Positions 1 through 11,059 of a stretch of DNA of 62,000 bases are shown here, in pieces. Under the pieces are notes generated by a model that saw only the letters and a program-made list of their open reading frames with translations, was not told where the DNA came from and ran no database searches. The DNA lies in NCBI GenBank assembly GCA_009760855.2, contig WPIO01000041.1, positions 3,302,501 to 3,364,500 of the forward strand, written 5' to 3'. The position numbers and the translations under genes were made by a program. The first letter of the stretch is position 1. Every line of letters begins with the position of its first letter. This DNA comes from Cristatella mucedo (Eukaryota; Bryozoa; Phylactolaemata; Cristatellidae).

Positions 1-554
1 CAGGCGCAGTAGGCGGGCTGCCGTAGCTTAGCCAGCCGGGTGGGCGGGTAATTATGGGCCACCGACGCCGCCGAGCTCCGAAGGCGGACTCGCGTTCAAA
101 GAGGTCCGGTCGCTATTTACGAGATGAAAGACCATTGCGGCTATTCTATCAGTCTAATTATGGCTCGGCGGCGGCGGCGACTGGCTGTCGCCGCCGCTGC
201 CGCCGAGTAGCAGCCTCGCTGCGGTTTTCGGCAGCCGAACGGGGAACAGCCAGACGACCGCGACGCCACGGACAGTGAACTGAGCGGCACTTTTTGACGG
301 GCTTCGCACTCGACCGGGCAAGCGGCAGGCTGGCTCTGTACCGCCACCGCCTTGGGGACCCGGAGCTGCCGCGAGGCCGCTCCCAATCGCCGATGCAGAG
401 CGAGCCTGTCGACGAGCCTGCGTCGGCGGCGGCTGCGCGTCGAGCTTCGACGAGTTTGCCCAACGCATATCTCCATCTGCAATGCATGCCGCGAATCTCC
501 GTCTGCAACGTACGCCAAGTATCAATAAATGCCATGTATCTCCGTCTGCAATCC
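1..554. other. GC-rich segment without a recognisable gene
   Basis: CpG-rich sequence with several overlapping open frames on both strands, none with a recognisable domain, so I call no gene. Between about 470 and 560 a motif close to ATCTCCGTCTGCAA occurs three times (near 473, 495 and 538). That motif is the reverse complement of the LINE B 3' terminus, so this part may be a decayed stack of LINE B tails. Confidence 0.5.
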
Positions 555-642
555 ATGCCACTTATTACTATTACCCTATACTACCGCGGCAACCCAACTT
601 GCTGCTTGACGTTGGAATGCCCGCTCAACATGTAATAAACCC

Positions 643-737
643 CTAATAATACATAATAATAATAATAGTAATAATAATAATTCACTTGATAAAGCGCCCT
701 CAGAGAACTCAATCTCTTTCTAGGCGCTTTACATTTG
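643..737 (-). mobile_element. LINE A 3' end nested in LINE A copy 1
   Basis: Reads on the minus strand as the LINE A terminal hairpin (complement GATAAAGCGCCCTCAGAGAA near 689) followed by the (ATT)n tail, seen here as AATAAT repeats at 655-680. It splits the endonuclease reading of copy 1 and is therefore younger. Confidence 0.8.
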
Positions 738-1237
738 CATGAGGTGGTTATTGATGGCTATCTCAACCTGCTCGCTTTGACAGAACCTGACTGAAATCAA
801 CAAACAGTCCGAGTATAACTGACGCCACCTCGAAGGGGCGTCTCGTTCTTTCATACCCTTAAATCAATGAAAACCGGAAGAGTCGCCGTTGTCGCCCGTT
901 CCCCCCTCAATTACAAACCGTTTTCAGTCCCTTGAAAGCAGTCTTTCAGATCTCTTGTTTCGAGTCCCTCTGACAACGATGTGCCAATTGTGGCAGTTAT
1001 CAATCGCCTACCAAGTACCAAGTCCTTCTTAATCAGATTTCTCTGATCTCATTTCAGTTCTGTGTGCAAGAAATCGATCTTTCCTCGTTATGGCTGATTT
1101 AAACATTCACTTTGCCGACTCAGCTGACGCCTTATGTGCTGAATTTCATGAACTGACTGACTATTTCTCCTGGTTCGTGTACACGACCTTACTCCCAACA
1201 AGAGTCGCACACTCCATCAAAAAAAAGAAAACATACC

Positions 1238-1397
1238 AGCTGATTTAACAGCCTCTTTTTGTATAGCGACAGAAGAGCCTTTACGGCTATCACCACCGCT
1301 TGCAGTGGCGATAAAGGATCGCCCACCGCAGGATTCGAACCCACGACCTCGGGCCGAGGTCGTGCAAAGCAACCACCTTACCTAGTGAGCCATTACA
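1238..1397 (-). mobile_element. SINE1 (tRNA-derived) nested in LINE A copy 1
   Basis: On the minus strand it has a tRNA-like head with a B-box-like GGGTTCGAATCC (complement near 1330-1341), a palindromic arm around it, a body with GCAAGCGGTGGTGATAGCC and the family end CTGTTAAATCAGCTGG. LINE A endonuclease sequence continues on both sides. Confidence 0.8.
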
Positions 1398-1647
1398 GCT
1401 CATATCCTCCCGAAAGTGTATGCTATTATCCCCTATCGTTACCGAATCCTGCTCATTTGATCGTATGCCGATCTCGGTCAATCCATAGTGTGTGCTCATC
1501 TCCTCATCTAAAATCATTTGTTAATCTCGAAGCCTCAAGAACCTTTAATCGATGCTGCCAGAGCAAAAATATCTTCACCTTTGCTGCACAAGCCCGAACC
1601 CAACCTGCCATCAATGGTAGAATGCTACAACCCGGTACTTGGTGACT

Positions 1648-2107
1648 TTTTGGTATCTCCGTCTGTAACTCCAAAAAGCCACAAAGACTAAGTGGGTGTT
1701 CCGCAAGGGAATTTTGTATAACGCACTCACTGCCTAAGCGGCTTTCAGTACGCATTCGGTAGCCAACAGACTTCATCTCACGCAACAAAGAGAAAGTGGT
1801 AAGCATAGCAGGGTCAGGAGAGCAGTTGAGGTAGTGAGTAGCCTGGAAGTAGCAGCTCAGGACCACTGGAAAGGGTGTGCCGTGCAGGAAAGTGGTTGTC
1901 GTTGTGTAAGAATCCTGGAAGCGAGTTCCGCAGTCTAGGAATTGCAGAGCTAAAGCCTCTGTCGTCAACGATCTTTAAGCGGAGGAATGGAACAGCTAAT
2001 TTATTGTGCATACAGAAGTGAGGGCACGAGGCTGAAACTGGTGCAGCAGTTCAACTAGGTTTGGAGGAGCCAAGCCGTGGCCTTGGCCTTGTGAGCCAGC
2101 GTGGGAA
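1648..2107 (-). mobile_element. LINE B 3' fragment nested in LINE A copy 1
   Basis: Minus-strand LINE B C-terminal region and 3' UTR. The translation holds the family block AVPFLRLKIVDDRGFSSA and FLHNDNHF, and the 3' terminus (complement TATCTCCGTCTGTAACTCC) lies at 1652. LINE A linker sequence resumes at about 2108. 5'-truncated, non-functional. Confidence 0.8.
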
Positions 2108-2861
2108 CGAGCTTGCACCACTGACTGAGCGTAACCTTCGTCCTCGCCCAGACCGCCAATGGTTTCCCGCAGACGTCAAACTAGCTAGGTCTACTAAGTT
2201 CAAGCTTGTGAAAGAGTATAAAAGATCAGGACTGATTGGCCTATCGTCAGGCGTATGAGGACTACTGTAGATCATACCAGTCAAACCTAGCAAAAGCCGA
2301 ATCCAGGTTCTACAAAAATATTATTGAATCAGAGATGCGCAATCAAAAAATGCTAATGTCTACCATCAACCATCTCTTCAGCCGCTCCCAGATTAGCTTC
2401 TTTCCCTAGCGATCCACGCGGTGACCGATCGTCGATCGCTTCTCTAGCTTCTTTGTCAGCAAGATAGACAGGATCAGAGAGTCCGTCCCTAAGGTTGCCG
2501 CATCCGCTCTGGACCCGCGTCTCAATTGCATCAACTGTGGACTCGTGTCCATCGATTACGTGCGCTACCTCGATGTCTACATTCATGAAAGCCGCGAGTG
2601 ACATTATCCTGAAATTTATCTCCCAGTCAAAGACGAATACCAGTCCTCTAGACCCTATTCCCACTGCACAACTTCGACGAGGCTTAGATGCTCTGCTACC
2701 ATGCATAAATAACATAGTAAATATGTCCTTAGCCTCAGGTCATGTCCCTGCATCTTTCAAATAGGCTGTTGTGTCTTCACTAATTTATAAAACAACGCTA
2801 TACAAGAGGATTTGAGCAGCTTCCATCTAATGTCCCTCCTCCCGTTCTTATATTCCGAGCT

Positions 2862-3005
2862 GGTTTGGTCCAGCGGTTAAGGTGCTCGCCTTGACCAAGG
2901 TCTAGCTGAGGTCGTGGGCTCGAGCCCAGAGGCACGTGTGAAGCGCCTGAATAGAGATTAAATTCCCCGGGGCGCCATACAAATGAATTATGTTTTATCA
3001 AATGC
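2862..3005 (+). mobile_element. SINE2 (tRNA-derived) nested in LINE A copy 1
   Basis: tRNA-like head with A box TGGTTTGGTCCAGCGG at 2865 and B box GGTCGTGGGCTCGAGCCC at about 2911. It is followed by the LINE A-like tail GAAGCGCCTGAATAGAGATT and a GGGGCGCC partner arm. The insertion lies between the SLLPF and LERVVADQ blocks of the host LINE. Confidence 0.85.
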
Positions 3006-4239
3006 ACTGGAATGAGTTGTGGCAGACCAACTGAACTTTTTAATTAAGACCTCAAACCTAGCAAGTAAGTTCCAGTCTGGCTTGAGAGCTAATCAATCGA
3101 CAGACTCAGCATTGGTTAAGGTGTCAAATGACCTTATGAATGCAGACTTAGGCAGAGTTTCTCTGCTTGTTTAGCTCTATCTTTCGGCACCTTTTGATAC
3201 TATTGATCGCCAAGTCCTTCTTGAGTGCCTCTCATCTCGCATGGGCATCTTTGGCACTGCATTGCAACGGTTCAGAGCCTATCTCAGTGGGAGACTCCAG
3301 AGTTTTGATGTTAATGGACAAAGATCGTCCGAGGAACTCCTGAAATACGAGGTACTTCAAGGATCCGTGCTTGATCCAGTTCTTTTCATGGTTAATACTC
3401 TCTCTCTTGTCGATGTGATTGCCAAGCGCAACCTAAGCTATCAATTCTATACGACGTTACTCAGTTGTACCTGTGGTTTGATCCATCCCAGCTCTCCAGC
3501 ACGTCGAATTCTCTTAACTCCCTTACTGCATGTATTGGTGACATCCGCACTTGGATCGCAGCAAATTTTCTTGAATTGAGTGAGGATAAAACCACATTAC
3601 TTTTTATTGGCAAACCGAGTGTGATTCAGATATTAGAAAGGTTAACGTTCACAATTGGCTCTGCCAGCATGTGTCCTGTTGAATCTGCACTAAATCTAGG
3701 TGTCTTGTTCCCAAGAGACCTGTCGTTAGACGACCACATTAGCTCCAAAATCAAGTCTGCCTAATTTCAGCTACACAAAATTGCTCGAATTCGGGCTTGC
3801 TTAGGCAGGGATACCGCAGCTAAATTATAGCATGCATTTGTGACAACCCGTCTTAACTTCGGTAACTTACTGCTTGCTGGCCTACCGGCCTGGGCAATCA
3901 GGCGCTCACAGCTGGTGCAAAACTCTGCAGATAGGCTTGTCTGTCGAGAGAGTCGCAGTTTACCACGTCACACTACTTCTCGCCCACCTGCACTAGCTCC
4001 TAGTCAAGCAACGCATCGACTTCAAGGTTCCGCTACCCTTTTAGGTCCCTCTATTCTCTAGCCTCTGTCTAACTATCAGAACCACAGTTGCATGCTGACC
4101 TTGTGTATGTCAACCCTAACCATATTATCCGTGTTGCTTATCAAGCATGATATTACTCACCATTCAATTGTGTTCCCCTTTCAGCAAATGTAAAGCGCAT
4201 TGAAAGAGATTGAGTTCTCTCAGGGCGCTTTATAAAGTG

Positions 4240-4525
4240 TAATGTAACGTAATGCATCTCCATCTGTAAGTACACAAAGCTTTAAAGACCATGTGGGTGT
4301 TACGCAGGAGAGCTTTGTATAGCGCACTCACAGCCTAAGAGGCTTTCGGTACGCATTCGGTAGCGAACAGACTTCGTCTCATTCAACAAAGAGAAAGTGG
4401 GAAGCATAGCAGAGTCAGGTGAGCAGTTGAGGTAGTGAGTAGCATGGAAGTAACAGCTCAGGACCGCTGAAAAGGATGAGCCATAGTCGGCAGTAGGAGA
4501 GTATTTGTTGTTGAGTAAGAAAAAT
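4240..4525 (-). mobile_element. LINE B 3' fragment
   Basis: Minus-strand LINE B 3' UTR: TAATGTAACGTAATG tail at 4240, family end near 4256, then the GCCTAAGAGGCTTTCGGTAC block shared by all copies. It abuts the truncated 3' end of LINE A copy 1. Confidence 0.75.
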
Positions 4526-4945
4526 GAAATGCAGTATTACTACTCCCCACAAGGCGAAAATCGTACAGCCAGCTGTTCTGACTCGAATTGTTTAGCCTTA
4601 CCTCGTATGAACCTCAAAACTGTTTGAGACCATGTCTTTAGTTGATATGCTCCTAAAGCCTGGAACTCACTACTGACGCAGCTCAGAACGCTCCCTGACA
4701 CGGCGACATTTAAAGAGAAGCTTTACACGTACCTGTTTATTACAGAATTTGGGGCCTTTGTGACTAGTCCTTCGTGTGCATGTACTTGTTTACTTGTTCG
4801 TGCTTACTGCTTGCTGTGCCTGCTGCTTGCGGATGTTACCACCAACCATTTGGTAAGGCTTTAAATGCAGCATGTGTAAAGTGCCCTGAGGGAGATTCAG
4901 CCTGCTGAGGGCTGTATACAAGTTTGTTATTATTACTATTAATAA
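4526..4945 (+). mobile_element. Diverged LINE A 3' fragment
   Basis: Matches the end of the LINE A protein (a YAPKAWNSL-like stretch near 4650 and a TFKEKLYTYLF-like end near 4708) and a decayed terminal hairpin near 4878-4920 followed by TTATTATTACTATT. One of the older copies judging by its divergence. Confidence 0.65.
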
Positions 4946-5282
4946 TGTTAAGCATTATGAACAACTGAAGAAGCTGTAAGACTTAGTCATGCATTATGAC
5001 TCACCGACTGACAGACAAACCGTTCCACCATGAGAGCGACTGCCTTACTGGACAGGTCGTAAGTCATAAAATACTCTCGCTCCATGCATGTTCATATATT
5101 GCACTACTCATAGCCCTCGGCTTATTGCGGCTATTTTATTAGAGGCTCTCAGCTCAAATTCTGTGGACAAGCTCATACTACACACGCGCACGCGCGCGCA
5201 CGCTCGCGAACACACACATATAGAATAAATATAATTATATATATATATATATAATTCAACTATATAACATCCCAAGATAATT
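4946..5282. repeat. Unassigned sequence with CA/CG and TA microsatellite
   Basis: No gene seen. 5183-5218 is an imperfect CA/CG alternation and 5231-5255 is a TA run. Confidence 0.6.
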
Positions 5283-5403
5283 TAACATCTATAGAACCGC
5301 TTCACATATGGCTTGGAGCTCGAGCCCATAACTTCGGTCGTTAAAAGCGAGCACCTTCACCTCTGGGTCAAACCAGGGCTTCGTCTTCATCCGGCTTTAG
5401 CAA
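5283..5403 (-). mobile_element. SINE2 copy, inverted
   Basis: Minus-strand SINE2 head: B box complement GGAGCTCGAGCCCATAACTT near 5315 and A box complement near 5370. It sits head to head with the next SINE2 copy. Confidence 0.7.
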
Positions 5404-5404
5404 A

Positions 5405-5560
5405 CCCTGAGTTGGCCCATGGGTAAGGTACTCGCTTTCAACGACCAAGGTCGTGGGCCTCCAACGGCCGCAGTCTTGATGCCGAGCCCTGCGACATACG
5501 TAGAGCACCCGGATAGAGGTTAAGTTCTCTCAGGGCGGTATACAAAGGACTTACTTTAAT
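5405..5560 (+). mobile_element. SINE2 copy
   Basis: Plus-strand SINE2 with GGGTAAGGTACTCGC in the head, B box region near 5450, a short expansion near 5465-5490, and the LINE A-like tail GGTTAAGTTCTCTCAGGGCG. Head to head with the preceding copy, making an inverted repeat. Confidence 0.7.
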
Positions 5561-5867
5561 TTTTAATTTTAGGCCTCGCCTGCTGCACTGTTCAGCTGAT
5601 GTCGCGCCCACCAGGCCCGTTGCTGCGGCAGCAGAAGCAGCCTTCCTAAGATCACATTTTGCACATGGAGCGTGAGCGTCTGTCTGTCGGCGGACATACG
5701 GGTACGACGACGACTGCTACGGCTTGCGAGGTGCGACGTGAGCAGCGTCGGCGGAGCGAGTCGGAGAGCCGCTTCTTCATCAGCTTGCGAACCGCGGAAA
5801 ACCTGAACGATTTGCTTGCCAACTCCCAAGAGGTCTCGCTCCCCAGCAACTAATGGCTGGGCCGGCA
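5561..5867. other. GC-rich spacer, no gene called
   Basis: Short open frames on both strands show no recognisable domain. I see nothing further here. Confidence 0.4.
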
Positions 5868-7812
5868 AGGTTTCAGCCTTTTTCTTTAAAAAAATATTGC
5901 ACGCACTCACGCCTCCGTAAAGCTCTCTCTCTGACTTAAGCAGCTGTAGAGTCGCAACCTGTGACCTTCCTTAAAGAGATTTGGCGAGGTTTCTACATAC
6001 GAAGTGGCTACCCTAGTGTGATCTAATAAACAGAGCTCGTCAAGTGAAGACCCTATTCCATCCTCTCTGCGGTCTTCACTGGCAGACAAACTTATCCAGC
6101 CATAATTTAGATTTTTAATACTTCTCTGGATAATGGATTTTTCAAAAGTCTTTCAGATCGGCCGTCGTTCGATCTATACTTAAAAAACCTGGATTGGATT
6201 CAGAAGTAGTTTAGTTTAGTTAGATTCGTTAGATTAGTTCTAGCAAACTATCACTAAGTTTCCTTACTTCCTTTTTTGTCTAAGATTCTCTTGAAGATTT
6301 TCGCTGAGCAGTTTGTATCACACATTAAAAGGAATACATTGTCAGAAAATTTACTTTGGGATTCAAACGACACCAGTCCACTGAAACATCTCTCCTTCGT
6401 GTAAGCAACGGCATCCAATTAGCAGCGATGACGGGAATGCAACTGCCCTAGCCTGCTGGATATATCAGCTGTGTTTGACACTTCAACCACGAATAACCTA
6501 CTTGAACGATTTAAGAACATCGGTCGGTATGGCAGACAAGGCACTGGCATAGTTCAAATAATCGCACTTATCCGATCGTGTTCAACCATTGTATGTCTAT
6601 TCACCTGTAAAGCCCCACAAGGGTCCGTTCTCGGCTTTTTCCTATTCTCAACTTGTACCGAACCTCTGGGAAAAGTGATTCGGAGCTCATTGGATCAGCC
6701 GTCACTTCTTTGCTGACGATACTCAGCTGCATTTGTTATTTAAAAACCGTCCGAACCATCTAAAGCATGTAAACTGCACGATAAACTAGATGCCTCAACG
6801 TTTGCGTTGCAGACTCGATCCAGGATGTTGGCAGCTTTCCTTGAACTGAACGACGACAAAACCGAACTGGTATACATAAGACACCCCAAGCGTACGGCTG
6901 GTCTAGGACACGTTGCTCTTCCAATAGTGTATGCTAATGTGTAGCCGCCCTATGTGTTAGGAATTCGGGTGATGTATTTGATAATTGCCTAAGTTTTGAT
7001 AGTTTAATTTACAAGACTGCTTCTACAGCTAACCACTGCATCCATTTTCTCTCGAAGATTAGCGACTGTCTACCACGGTGGCTTGCAAAAAGTTTAAATA
7101 GTTCCCTTGGTCTGACTCTGCTATGTTATTGCAATTATATTTTGGCAGGTATACCGTAAACGGCCACTAAGCAACTGCAGCTAGTAACAAATACGCTTGC
7201 AAAGCTAGTTAAGAAAATCACAGAAGTTCAGCCCCATCTCTCCTTTGCTGAAGGAGCTTCGATGGCTTCCGGTTTATCACCAGATACAGAGGAGAGTTCT
7301 TACGCTGACCCACATGACCCGCTATGGCATGACTGCTCCCGACCTGGCTGAGCTACAGCACCAGGTTCAGTCTTTTCGTGCCCTCATGTCTTTCTTGGAC
7401 GAGACATGGGCCGTTCCATTCCTGCGCTTAACGACCATTGGCGACAGAAGATTTTGCCTCACAGGTCAATGACTCTGGAACTCACCTCTGCAATTCTTAC
7501 GCAACGACATCTACAGTCTCCTGCTACCGACGCTGGCGCACCCTGTCCGGCCGCCATGAGCTGCTACTTCCATGCTAGAAGATGTCTACGACCTCTATCT
7601 CAAATTTTCCGTTGTTCAGCGTGGCCTCTCACTTTCTCTTCGTTGTGAGAGACGAAGTCTGTTTGCTCACGAATGCATATTGCGAGCTGCTTAATACTCC
7701 CGAAAGCTTATCGAAAGCCAGTTAGGCTATGAGTGCCTATAAAAACCTTTCCTGCTTAGCACTCACCAGTCTTTCTAGATTTTGGAGTTACAGACGGAGG
7801 TAAAATAAATTA
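5868..7812 (+). mobile_element. LINE B: decayed CR1-like retrotransposon copy
   Basis: Reverse transcriptase order is readable across several frames: linker near 5900-6120, an RPLLKKPG-like block near 6165, the FQ..HSTETSLLRV-like block near 6365, LLDISAVFDT near 6455, PQGSVLG near 6620, ADDTQLHLLF near 6712, LNDDKTEL near 6850, then LKELRWLPV near 7245, AVPFLRL near 7410 and the family 3' terminus GGAGTTACAGACGGAGG at 7784. The spacing and terminus define a LINE family distinct from LINE A. Numerous stops and frameshifts; not functional. The endonuclease end is missing, so the copy is 5'-truncated. Confidence 0.8.
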
Positions 7813-8499
7813 TTTTAGAAAGCAGCGTTCACTTTTTTGAAATCTGTCAGATATGGCCGTACAGCGGGATTCTCTCCTTGATATAATCAACGTCCTTAAT
7901 TTTTAATTTAAGTAGGTAAGCGAGTGAGTCCTCAAAATTAGCTGCTTACATAAATCTTACATTTTGCACTTCGTGATATTTATTTTGCTAGGACGATGCC
8001 ACAGCTATGAAGAATGATATATACAATATCAGGGCAGATAATCTACTGATTTCAATTGGTAGATACAACATGCACACTCATAGTGGAAATTGAAAATTGA
8101 ATTGTGCATCTAATTCTGAAATAGCGACGAGCAGACTTTCGAATCGATGGATTATTTAATTATGATGCTGATGTAAAATCTATGGGTACTTTCTCACAGT
8201 GAAACGTATAAAATGAGGAGCCAGTACAGCTGGACCGTCATTCAGTCAGCGACGGGTTCAACTGTCTGTAATATTGCGCCTGAGCCTTTGTGAGGATACG
8301 GACTTACATACAAGTTCTTTAACAAAAAATTCAACTCTCATGGGTACACGTGCATTTCTGAGCACCCTAAGATAAATTCTTTCATTCTAGGCATTTCATA
8401 GAGGTGGAAACGATGCACGACAAATTATAGCTGATTACAGCGTACACAATTCAGAAACCATAGGCACATTTCTTTTACGCATTATTATCCACTCACCTG
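7813..8499. other. AT-rich stretch, nothing recognised
   Basis: No open frame of note, no repeat family match seen. A palindromic-looking or structured element is not evident. Confidence 0.5.
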
Positions 8500-8915
8500 C
8501 GGCCAGCTATAGTGTATCCTTTCCTGCCGTCTTGAACTGCTACTTACAGGCAACTCACCGTCTTAACTGCTCTCCGGACTCAGCTTTGCTTCTCACTTTA
8601 CCTTTGTTGCGTGAGATAAATTATAATAATAATAATAAAAAAATACAATTCACTTGTATAGCGCCCTAAGAGAACTTAATCTCTATTCAGGCGCTTTATT
8701 TATGACTCCGGGCTCGAGCCCACGACCTCAAACAGACCTTGGTCGGGGCGAGAGCACCTTAACCGCTGGATCAAACCACGTCTGCTGGCTACCGAATGCT
8801 TACTGAAAGCCGCCTAGGCTGTATGTGTGCAATAAAAAAACTCCTGCGTGACAGCCACCTAGTCTTTGTGGCTTTGTGGAGTTACAAAAGGAGATGCCTT
8901 ACATTACATTACATG
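8500..8915 (+). mobile_element. LINE B 3' fragment split by a SINE2
   Basis: Left half 8500-8621 carries the CTGCTACT...CTCCGGACTCAGC block; right half 8788-8915 carries GGCTACCGAATGCTTACTGA, the GGAGTTAC terminus and ACATTACATTACAT tail. The interruption is the SINE2 described separately. Confidence 0.8.
8622..8787 (-). mobile_element. SINE2 nested in LINE B
   Basis: Minus-strand SINE2: hairpin tail complement TATAGCGCCCTAAGAGAACT near 8658, B box complement GGGCTCGAGCCCACGACC near 8708, A box complement near 8765. AATAATAATAA at its left end is the 3' tail. Confidence 0.85.
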
Positions 8916-8970
8916 CGAAGGACAATTAACAAATGAAAGCAGTGAGGAAAATTAAAATTCTAGTTTCGCT

Positions 8971-9132
8971 ATCCCCTAGCCATGTTATTCATATTGTTTA
9001 TCAAGCATGATATTACTCACCACTCAATCGCGTTTCCCTTTGCAGCACATGTAAAGCGCCTAGAAAGAGATTGAGTTCTCTGAGGGCGCTTTATCAAGTG
9101 CATTATTATTATTATTATTATTACTATTATTG
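8971..9132 (+). mobile_element. LINE A 3' UTR and tail
   Basis: Contains the conserved GTAAAGCGCCTAGAAAGAGA hairpin near 9051 and a (ATT)n tail at 9103-9132. Strongly 5'-truncated. Confidence 0.85.
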
Positions 9133-9964
9133 CCGCCAATGCTGGAAATATCATCGTGGCAATCGGTTCAGAGATTGCTCAGGGGAACTCATGCCTAGGT
9201 CTCCGACGGATCTGAGGTTTGTTACAAGTACAGCTAGAGGACCTGGTTAAGAGGATCCGATGACGAAAGGAAAGGTTTAAGTACTAAGTATATTTGAATT
9301 TGTAAGATTGAGCCTAAAAGTGAATAGCGGAATCGTGAAGTCGATGTGGCGCATGTGAATCAAGTACAGATGAGAGACAAACGGAAAAATCTATGTCACA
9401 AAGTTCGCGAAAGAAATTTACCAGTCGCAGCAAACGTGGCCGAGGTGCGAAACCGTGCACCACCTGTGACCAGCACCTGCACCACCTGTAAGAAAGCGCC
9501 ATATCGCTCGGAGAAAGACCTAAAAGAAGAGGGCTGCAGTTTTTGATTTGGGTTTCTTAAAAGCGTCTGGTGTGCCGGTCAAAAGCTAGAGTTGTCTTAA
9601 CGTACATCCGCAGAGGAGGCAAGAGACGCCGCCGGTCGCGTTTTCCTCGTAAGTGACCTTCACATTGAGTTTTCTCGGTCAGACGGTCTAGGGCTTCGCG
9701 AACGCTCGCCCATGCCCAAACCGTGCGTGCAGCGTTTCAAGGGCGTGTAGCGTTCTTCCAGCTTCGAGCTGCGTCCGTTCCAGCGAGCGAGCCCGCGCGG
9801 TCCACGGCCAGGGCGCCGACCTCGCATTGGCCTCCGAACATGCTCCGGGCCGCGTACCTCTTCGCTTTATTGGGGCAGCGCGCACCATCCATTGGTTCGG
9901 CGCGCTCTCCACACAAAGTGAAGACGTCGTTACTTATCTTGACCGAATGCAACCGCCGTCATAG
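9133..9964. other. Non-repeat segment, GC-rich from about 9600; no gene called
   Basis: Short open frames on both strands (about 60-95 codons) have no recognisable domain. The 9600-9910 part is CpG-rich. Confidence 0.4.
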
Positions 9965-10170
9965 TATAATAATAATAATAATAATGGCTGTACATTTTTT
10001 ATAGCGCCCCCAGAGAACTCAAATCTCTTCCTACGCACTGTGCATTTGCTGCAAAGGAAGCGTGGTCGAATGATCAGTGCTCAATGAACAGGGAAATAAG
10101 CGTAACTTGGTTAGAAGTGACGTGCACAGGGTCAGCATGCAAATATGGTTAGTAGCAGCATGCGCAATGT
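9965..10170 (-). mobile_element. LINE A 3' UTR and tail
   Basis: Minus strand: AATAATAATAATAATAATGG tail, hairpin complement near 10000-10035, then the GCACAGGGTCAGCATGCAAA block at 10123. It ends near the 46-bp palindrome. Confidence 0.8.
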
Positions 10171-10204
10171 AATTCGTCACCGGCGCTGGCTGTGTAATGC
10201 CATT

Positions 10205-10250
10205 AGGCAGCTCGGTAGCGGCGGCGGCCGCCGCCGCTACCGAGCTGCCT
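10205..10250. repeat. 46-bp perfect palindrome
   Basis: Two 23-base arms, exact reverse complements with no spacer; the left arm begins AGGCAGCTCGGTAGC and the centre is GGCGGCCGCC. Pairing stops at the flanking T/T. It could extrude as a cruciform or fold as a hairpin in RNA. Confidence 0.95.
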
Positions 10251-10433
10251 TCGGCCGCCGCCGACGGCGTCCCGCGAGGGTGAGGCGAGATGTCGCCGCC
10301 GCGCGCGCGGGCGCCGCTAGCGCCGAGCATTTTTTGACAAGGCCGATTCTAATTAGTTTCTCACTTCAAAGGGCTGCTCGGTATTAATTTCGTGTTCTGG
10401 GAAGTGCCCACCGAAGGCCACGAGAGAAGCGGC

Positions 10434-10475
10434 GGCTAAGGCTAAGGCTAAGGCTAAGGCTAAGGCTAAGGCTAA
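10434..10475. repeat. (GGCTAA)7 hexamer array
   Basis: Seven exact tandem copies; on the other strand this is TTAGCC, one variant step away in register from the animal telomere repeat TTAGGG but differing at two bases. In the + frame GCT AAG it would read as alternating Ala-Lys, but no start codon opens that frame. Confidence 0.9.
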
Positions 10476-10799
10476 GGCTGCCGGCCTCCCGCCGAGTCGC
10501 TCTCTGCTGCCGCTAGTGCCGCCTCCGCCGCCACGTCTCTCCGAGGCTTGCGTTTGCTCCGCGAGATATTCACCTGTTCCCGGACGCTTGCGAAAGTCTC
10601 GCCTCCGAGAAAGAGTCCAACCGAAGGTGGGAGAGGCGTGTTACAGGTAGCTAATGGCTGCAAAGCGCACCGTAAGAAGGCCAGGGTCCGCTCGTGGCTA
10701 ACTGTTGCCTCTCTGTGGGTCAGATCGCAGGTGCCGCTGTGGCAGTGATGTAGAGTTTAATGAAAGAAATGAATAGCAGAGACGCTAGAATTTCGGATA

Positions 10800-10956
10800 A
10801 ATTGAAGACAGCTGCTCTCAGCAAGTTCGGGAAGGTATGGCGAAACCCGAGGACCCACGGAGCCTGCTGAATAGTGCGAGATTGCGACTTTGTGGAGTTG
10901 CAGACGGAGATACATTGCGAGAGATGATGATAATAATAATAATAATAATAATAATA
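10800..10956 (+). mobile_element. LINE B terminal fragment with AT-rich tail
   Basis: The family terminus GTGGAGTTGCAGACGGAGAT lies at 10892-10911, followed by a (ATA)n microsatellite at 10927-10956. The upstream part is too diverged to place. Confidence 0.6.
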
Positions 10957-11059
10957 CATCAGTATTATACTATTTTTATATTTGTTATAGCGATGACTAA
11001 GAAAATGCATCAGTCACTAACGCCATTAAGTGAAGGAGATGAGTAACTTTATTATTGCC

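Larger units (their letters stand above)
555..4239 (+). mobile_element. LINE A copy 1: long, decayed CR1/L2-like retrotransposon with four nested insertions
   Basis: Read past its interruptions, this + strand copy follows the full-length LINE A at 45858-49454 in order: start of the endonuclease near 590-640, LLALTE-like segment near 760, the MADLNIHF-like block near 1090 (GDFNVHF in the intact copy), linker near 2110-2400, reverse transcriptase from about 3010 with AFDTIDH and PQGSVLGP counterparts near 3190 and 3355, C-terminal region to about 4030, and 3' UTR with the terminal hairpin near 4190-4230. It is broken by many stops and frameshifts; the YADDT catalytic motif is lost near 3450. 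The four interruptions are a LINE A tail, a SINE1, a LINE B piece and a SINE2. Its (ATT)n tail is replaced by the LINE B tail that abuts it. Clearly dead. Confidence 0.85.
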
